A DNA stretch of 64,000 nt, from the NCBI GenBank assembly GCA_016508695.1, contig VNKQ01000009.1:1798001-1862000 (forward strand), written 5' to 3'. Below the pieces are notes generated by a model. It was not told where the DNA came from and made no database searches. It saw only the letters and a list, made by a program, of their open reading frames with translations. Origin of the DNA: Hyphodiscus hymeniophilus. Its lineage: Eukaryota; Ascomycota; Leotiomycetes; Helotiales; Hyphodiscaceae. The position numbers and the translations under genes were made by a program. Within the stretch, counting starts at the first letter, position 1; each line of letters begins with the position of its first letter. This document shows positions 63,979 to 64,000 of the stretch, piece by piece.

Positions 63979-64000
63979 CTATTGGACCGAGCGACAAACA

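Noticed and set aside
1..64000. Transposons, CRISPR arrays, attachment sites
   Set aside because: No transposase, reverse transcriptase or integrase motifs, terminal repeats or regularly spaced palindromic arrays were seen. The 6-7.4 kb array is a degenerate minisatellite, not CRISPR.

Overview
The window looks like nuclear chromosomal DNA of a filamentous ascomycete (Pezizomycotina). The evidence is about thirty spliced genes on both strands, short introns (mostly 42-70 bp) with GTRNGT donors and CTRAC-like branch sites, CT/CA-rich leaders with fungal start contexts, and fungal families: MGM1 dynamin, DUG3, a Zn2Cys6 factor, a DUF3425-type bZIP, an SPT small-subunit-like protein and a HET relic. 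Protein style suggests Leotiomycetes, but that is a guess. No plasmid, phage, CRISPR or intact transposon was seen.

Layout. 0-5 kb: a decayed HET-domain fragment, a lectin-like single-pass membrane protein, a cystinosin-type PQ-loop transporter and an F-box-like protein. 6-8.6 kb: a long degenerate tandem array leading into a repeat-containing orphan gene with an in-frame stop. 9.5-24.4 kb: a two-TM protein, a ZRG17-like zinc transporter, MGM1 and DUG3 (divergent), an orphan CxxC protein and a decayed short-chain dehydrogenase. 25-31.7 kb: a lysine-rich nuclear-type protein, a 'rhomboid family membrane protein' with a probable frameshift, an intron-containing tRNA-Ser(CGA), a true rhomboid protease and an SPTSS-like protein. 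33-43.4 kb: DNA polymerase delta catalytic subunit, two related orphan genes in tandem, a bZIP gene, an SDR and an orphan Cys/His gene. 46-52.4 kb: a Zn2Cys6 factor, an 11-residue cysteine-repeat mini-protein and cyanase. 52.7-64 kb: an orphan, a FAD monooxygenase, a GH39 enzyme without signal peptide, a basic nuclear-type protein, AIM6 and the last exon of a protein kinase-like gene cut by the right edge.

Most genes are independent housekeeping or orphan genes, and no biosynthetic cluster is evident. The most unusual item is the 79-residue protein at 50.27 kb. It consists of seven units with one cysteine exactly every 11 residues, and its units are kept at protein level despite synonymous DNA divergence. 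The tandem array at 6-7.4 kb with splice-site-like joints is the second. All exon coordinates below were derived by reading splice sites and frames by eye; every multi-exon model given with a total length closes in frame.
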